Part shown: positions 32,225 to 34,885 of the stretch, in pieces
Numbering within the stretch: the stretch's first letter is position 1
Layout: each line of letters begins with the position of its first letter
Assembly (NCBI GenBank): GCA_018336195.1
Contig: JAGXQV010000057.1
Location: forward strand, 1 to 34,885
Length of the DNA: 34,885 nucleotides
From: Sulfuricella sp.
GTDB lineage: Bacteria > Pseudomonadota > Gammaproteobacteria > Burkholderiales > Sulfuricellaceae
Direction of reading: 5' to 3'
The notes under the pieces: generated by a model
Seen by the model: the letters and a program-made list of their open reading frames with translations, nothing else
The model's database searches: none
Told to the model about the DNA's origin: nothing
Position numbers and translations under genes: made by a program

Positions 32225-33031
32225 TCATTGCTTCCGGTAAATCGAAGGAAAAACCGCAGTCAACTTCTCGGTCACGCCGTTCAGGCTTTCCGAGTGACCG
32301 ACGATGAAATGCCCCCCCGGTTTGAGAAGCGGCAGCATCCGATTGACCACCGCGCGTTTCACTTCCATGTCGAAATAAATCATTACGTTACGCAGGAATA
32401 TCAGATCGAATTCACCCAAGTTCGGCAACGGTTTGTTGAGATTTACCTGAAGAAAACTAATGCGGTTTCTCAGTTTGGGGTCAACGACGAAGGTGCCTTC
32501 CTGAGTGCCAATGCCTTTGAGGCAATAGTTCATTAGCAATTTTCCGGGAATATGGGTAGCGCGCTCGATGGCATAGTGCCCGGAAGCCGCCCGCGCCAGA
32601 ATCCGCGTGCTGAGGTCGGAAGCGGTGATTTCCCACGGTGTTGTGCTCAAATTTTCCGCCAGCAGCATGGCGAGACTGTAAGGCTCCTCGCCACTTGAAC
32701 AGGCGGCGCTCCACACCCGAAACAGCCGACCCGGCGGGCACTTGGGCAGGACATGCGCACTCAGAAAGTCGAAGTGCTTGGATTCGCGAAAAAAATACGT
32801 CTCATTGGTGGTAATCAGATCGACCGCCACCTGGATTTCATCCTGGCCCGCGTTGCTTGCCAGAAAGCGGATATAGTCATCGTAACTGTCCAACTGTTTC
32901 TGTTGCAGGCGTTTGGACAGACGCCCGCAAACCATGGCCTTCTTGGCCTGGGTCAGGTTGATTCCGGCAACCTGACGAATCAGATTGCGGAAACGACCGT
33001 ACTCTTTGTCGGAAAGGGATACTTCGTTCAC
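32225..33031 (-). CDS. cheR: Chemotaxis protein methyltransferase CheR
   Basis: 268 aa from GTG at 33031, chosen because GGAGG lies 7 nt before it and the product then begins with the family's N-terminal helices (VSLSDKEYGRFRNLIRQVAGINL). The SAM-binding motif is RVWSAACSSGEEPYSLAMLLAE, followed by ASDLSTRILARAASGHYA, FDLIFLRNVMIYFD and GGHFIVGHSESL. CheR methylates receptor glutamates with S-adenosylmethionine. It lies 19 nt after the receiver-like gene. Confidence 0.95.
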   Translation of the reverse strand: MNEVSLSDKEYGRFRNLIRQVAGINLTQAKKAMVCGRLSKRLQQKQLDSYDDYIRFLASNAGQDEIQVAVDLITTNETYFFRESKHFDFLSAHVLPKCPPGRLFRVWSAACSSGEEPYSLAMLLAENLSTTPWEITASDLSTRILARAASGHYAIERATHIPGKLLMNYCLKGIGTQEGTFVVDPKLRNRISFLQVNLNKPLPNLGEFDLIFLRNVMIYFDMEVKRAVVNRMLPLLKPGGHFIVGHSESLNGVTEKLTAVFPSIYRKQ

Positions 33032-33050
33032 GGCTAGCCTCCATTCCCGT

Positions 33051-33509
33051 TTAAACGACAAAGTCCGGTACGCTGTAGCCCAGATGCGAACGCATGAGCC
33101 GTCTTTCCTGGGCAGCAAGCCGCTCGCAACGGCTCAAGGCACCGCAGAGCTGCTGAACTTGCTCGACAGCGCTGATCTTGGCGCGGGTCGGTAGACGGTC
33201 AAAAGCATCCGACCGCTCTTCGTCACCCCCCATGAAACCGGCAAGAAAATCCTCTCCACCTCCCGCAGTCATGAACACCACCGGCTCCGTACTAGTCTGA
33301 ACGGATACCCCATCCGCGCTGGTTGGCTGCCGACAAGCTTGCATCGAACTGAACATATTCATCAGCACCACGTGCGGACGAAACTGGCTCATGATGACCA
33401 TGGCATGTTCGCCGTTTTCGGCGGCTAGAACTTCATGCCCCTCCATTTTTAGCATTTGATCCAGCAGCTTTCTGTAGTTGTGATCCTTTTCCGCCACCAA
33501 GATACGCAT
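33051..33509 (-). CDS. Degenerate response-regulator receiver protein
   Basis: 152 aa. The N-terminal 110 residues have the receiver fold pattern: MRILVAEKDHNYRKLLDQML (acidic pocket Glu7, Asp9), GHEVLAAENGEHAMVIM, and PVVFMTA (Thr81). The phospho-acceptor position carries Asn51 (HVVLMNMF) and the conserved Lys of LPKP is Thr108 (LPTRAK). The C-terminal 45 residues are helical and Cys-containing (CGALSRCERLAAQERRLM) with no known output domain. It therefore should not be phosphorylated in the usual way and may act as a constitutive binding partner in the receptor-adaptation module. It lies upstream of cheR in the same transcript. Confidence 0.85.
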   Translation of the reverse strand: MRILVAEKDHNYRKLLDQMLKMEGHEVLAAENGEHAMVIMSQFRPHVVLMNMFSSMQACRQPTSADGVSVQTSTEPVVFMTAGGGEDFLAGFMGGDEERSDAFDRLPTRAKISAVEQVQQLCGALSRCERLAAQERRLMRSHLGYSVPDFVV

Positions 33510-33543
33510 GATTTTTCCCTTTATCTGTCGAATTGGTTCGGGG

Positions 33544-33804
33544 TTATGCCTTGATCGACTGTAGCGCTTCGCGGAGTGTATCGCCCGGAATTTCCTTAAC
33601 GAAGCGCGCCAACAGTGCGGTGGGCCTTTCCGGGATACCCGGTGACGATTTCCCTTCCAGCCGGAAGATTAGCAAGGCTGCTGCACCGGCGATTTTTCGC
33701 AGATGGGCATCTTCGCGAGCCAGCATCTCTAGTTCTTCCCCCAACGCCAGGAACTCATTGCTGATGCAAGTTGGCGAGGCAGTTATGCTACGTTGGGTTT
33801 GCAT
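33544..33804 (-). CDS. Small unknown protein of the chemotaxis cluster
   Basis: 86 aa, not recognised. It is mostly helical (ISNEFLALGEELEMLARED, LRKIAGAAALLIFRLEG), with a Pro-rich turn (KSSPGIPERP) and a final helix (ALLARFVKEIPGDTLREAL). It has a clear AAGGAG 5 nt before ATG 33804 and is placed between cheW and the receiver-like gene, so it is very likely expressed. No membrane segment or cysteine pair is seen (one Cys, near the start). It could be an adaptor of the signalling array; that is a guess from position only. Confidence 0.65.
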   Translation of the reverse strand: MQTQRSITASPTCISNEFLALGEELEMLAREDAHLRKIAGAAALLIFRLEGKSSPGIPERPTALLARFVKEIPGDTLREALQSIKA

Positions 33805-33890
33805 GTCGTCTCCTTATGGCTTTATTGTCAAACGGTGTACTGCCGGGTGTTCCTCCCCAGATCTCAGCCCCCCGGCACCCCCTACAAACA

Positions 33891-34454
33891 TCAGGCCGCC
33901 GCCGCGACCGGCATTTCCTGGGCCTGCGGCTCACCTTGCGACCAGTTACCTTGGTTTAGTTGCGACATTTCGTCGACCGACAGCACCCGGTCGACGTTGA
34001 GGACAATCACGAAATGACCGCCCACCTTGCCCATGCCGCTGATGAAATCGGCGCGGATCCGGGCGCCGAAGCTGGGCGGCGGCTCGATGTCCGCCGCCGG
34101 AATTTCCAGCACCTCGTTCACCGCATCCACCAGCACCCCCACGTCTTGTCGGCCTTCACCGCCTTCGGCCTCGACGATGACGATGCAGCTACGCCGCGTC
34201 ACCCCAGTAGAGGCCTTGCCGAAGCGCGACGACAGGTCCACTACCGGAACCACCGCGCCACGCAGATTGATTACTCCGCGCACGAACCCGGGCATCATCG
34301 GCACCACCGTCAATTGCCCGTATTCGATGATCTCCTTGATGCACAGGATGCCGATGGCGTAGATCTCCCCGCCCAGCATGAAGGTCAGGTATTGGTGCTG
34401 ATCCAGTTCGGCGGTATCGCGTGCCGATGCTTCTTCCTTGACTAGTTTGCCCAT
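33891..34454 (-). CDS. cheW: Chemotaxis coupling protein CheW
   Basis: 187 aa. [53 protein letters not shown] is reflected in the blocks [25 protein letters not shown] and [10 protein letters not shown], the CheW SH3-like fold; [14 protein letters not shown] and FISGMGKV follow. CheW links chemoreceptors to the CheA kinase. The N- and C-terminal tails (about 20 and 25 residues) are longer than in minimal CheW. The ATG overlaps the mcp stop by 13 nt and has a GAGGAG ribosome site within mcp. Confidence 0.95.
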   Translation of the reverse strand: MGKLVKEEASARDTAELDQHQYLTFMLGGEIYAIGILCIKEIIEYGQLTVVPMMPGFVRGVINLRGAVVPVVDLSSRFGKASTGVTRRSCIVIVEAEGGEGRQDVGVLVDAVNEVLEIPAADIEPPPSFGARIRADFISGMGKVGGHFVIVLNVDRVLSVDEMSQLNQGNWSQGEPQAQEMPVAAAA

Positions 34455-34885
34455 GCCTGTTTCTCCTCAAAAGGAACGAAATTGGAGTCGCCTTGCGACG
34501 CTTCGAGCGTCTTGGCCGACTTCTTCGCGGTTTTCGCCGACAGATGGGTAATGCTGGCTTTCTCGCGTGACTCGCCTTTTTTTACTAGCGGCGCAGTGCG
34601 TCGGGCAGCACCGGTTTCCATCGTGAAGAAGCTCATCAGTTGCTGGAGTTGCTCGGCCTGGCCGCTCATTTCCTCGGCGGTCGCCGCCAACTCTTCCGAG
34701 GCGCTGGCGTTCTGCTGGGTAGTTTGGCTAAGCTGGGTCATGGCGTTGTTGATCTGCCCGACCCCGGACGATTGTTCTTCCGAAGCGGCGGTGATTTCCT
34801 GCACCAGGTCCGAGGTCTTGTTGATCGACGGGACGATTTCATCCAGCAGCTTGCCGGCCTTTTCCGCCATCTGCACGCTGCCGCC
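34442..34885 (-). CDS. Methyl-accepting chemotaxis protein, C-terminal end (partial)
   Basis: The last 147 codons are visible; the gene runs off the window edge. They cover the end of the signalling hairpin and the return helix bundle: [45 protein letters not shown] and [12 protein letters not shown], which include the adaptation-helix pattern. The last 55 residues are a Lys/Ala/Thr-rich linker and the end [13 protein letters not shown]. This is not the NWETF-type pentapeptide that tethers CheR and CheB in enterics. Adjacent cheW, cheR, cheD and cheB suggest a dedicated adaptation set for this receptor. Confidence 0.92.
   Translation of the reverse strand, partial: GGSVQMAEKAGKLLDEIVPSINKTSDLVQEITAASEEQSSGVGQINNAMTQLSQTTQQNASASEELAATAEEMSGQAEQLQQLMSFFTMETGAARRTAPLVKKGESREKASITHLSAKTAKKSAKTLEASQGDSNFVPFEEKQAWAN

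Noticed and set aside
1..34885. CRISPR array, tRNA or rRNA genes
   Set aside because: No regularly spaced repeats with unique spacers and no cloverleaf or rRNA segment were noticed on either strand.

Overview
The window is chromosomal DNA of a betaproteobacterium, most likely of the Nitrosomonadales/Gallionellales type. That placement is inferred from protein style and gene order, because no rRNA gene is present. Housekeeping genes are dense, on both strands, with short gaps and many 1-13 nt overlaps. One end (1-1612) is different: it carries two broken IS3-family elements around a fragment of plasmid-type DNA.

Layout. (1) 1-1612: the 3' end of an IS3-type transposase gene, a KfrA-like plasmid coiled-coil gene cut at its 5' end by the IS, an AT-rich repeat-bearing spacer, and an inverted IS remnant that stops about 10 bp from tatD. 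(2) 1623-13616, minus strand: one long cluster yceD-rpmF-plsX-fabH-fabD-fabG-acpP-fabF-pabB-pabC-mltG-tmk-holB-pilZ-tatD. It joins fatty-acid and phospholipid initiation, folate (PABA) synthesis, murein processing, dTMP kinase and the DNA polymerase III clamp loader. A strong sigma-70-type promoter lies at its head and an internal promoter precedes acpP. (3) 13740-18517, plus strand: a two-gene biotin-dependent carboxylase (pyruvate carboxylase type) behind an overlapping palindromic operator, then maf and an RsmI-like methyltransferase. (4) 18522-21941, minus strand: an orphan cheD, an HDOD protein and typA. (5) 22110-23233: a lipoprotein cytochrome c', a small ORF that may be a remnant, and an unknown exported protein. 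(6) 23332-29186, minus strand: an SOS mutagenesis cassette lexA-imuA-imuB-dnaE2 under one consensus LexA box. (7) 29187-30577: a 419-bp AT-rich leader region with a CRP-like site, then a secreted Gly-Thr-Thr repeat protein ending in a strong bidirectional hairpin. (8) 30599-34885, minus strand: a chemotaxis cluster (mcp, cheW, an 86-aa unknown, a degenerate receiver protein, cheR, cheD, cheB) running off the window edge.

How parts fit together. The fab cluster supplies acyl-ACP and, through PlsX, acyl-phosphate for membranes. The divergent carboxylase probably supplies oxaloacetate, and the operator between the two units could link central carbon flux to lipid synthesis (inference). The che cluster holds the adaptation enzymes CheR, CheB and CheD but no CheA or CheY in view; those may lie beyond the edge. 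A second CheD sits about 12.5 kb away beside an HDOD gene.

Most of the window is well-known biology. The best leads are the IS/KfrA junction, the operator between yceD and the pyc genes, the receiver-like protein that has lost its phospho-acceptor, and the repeat protein with a possible CRP-controlled promoter.
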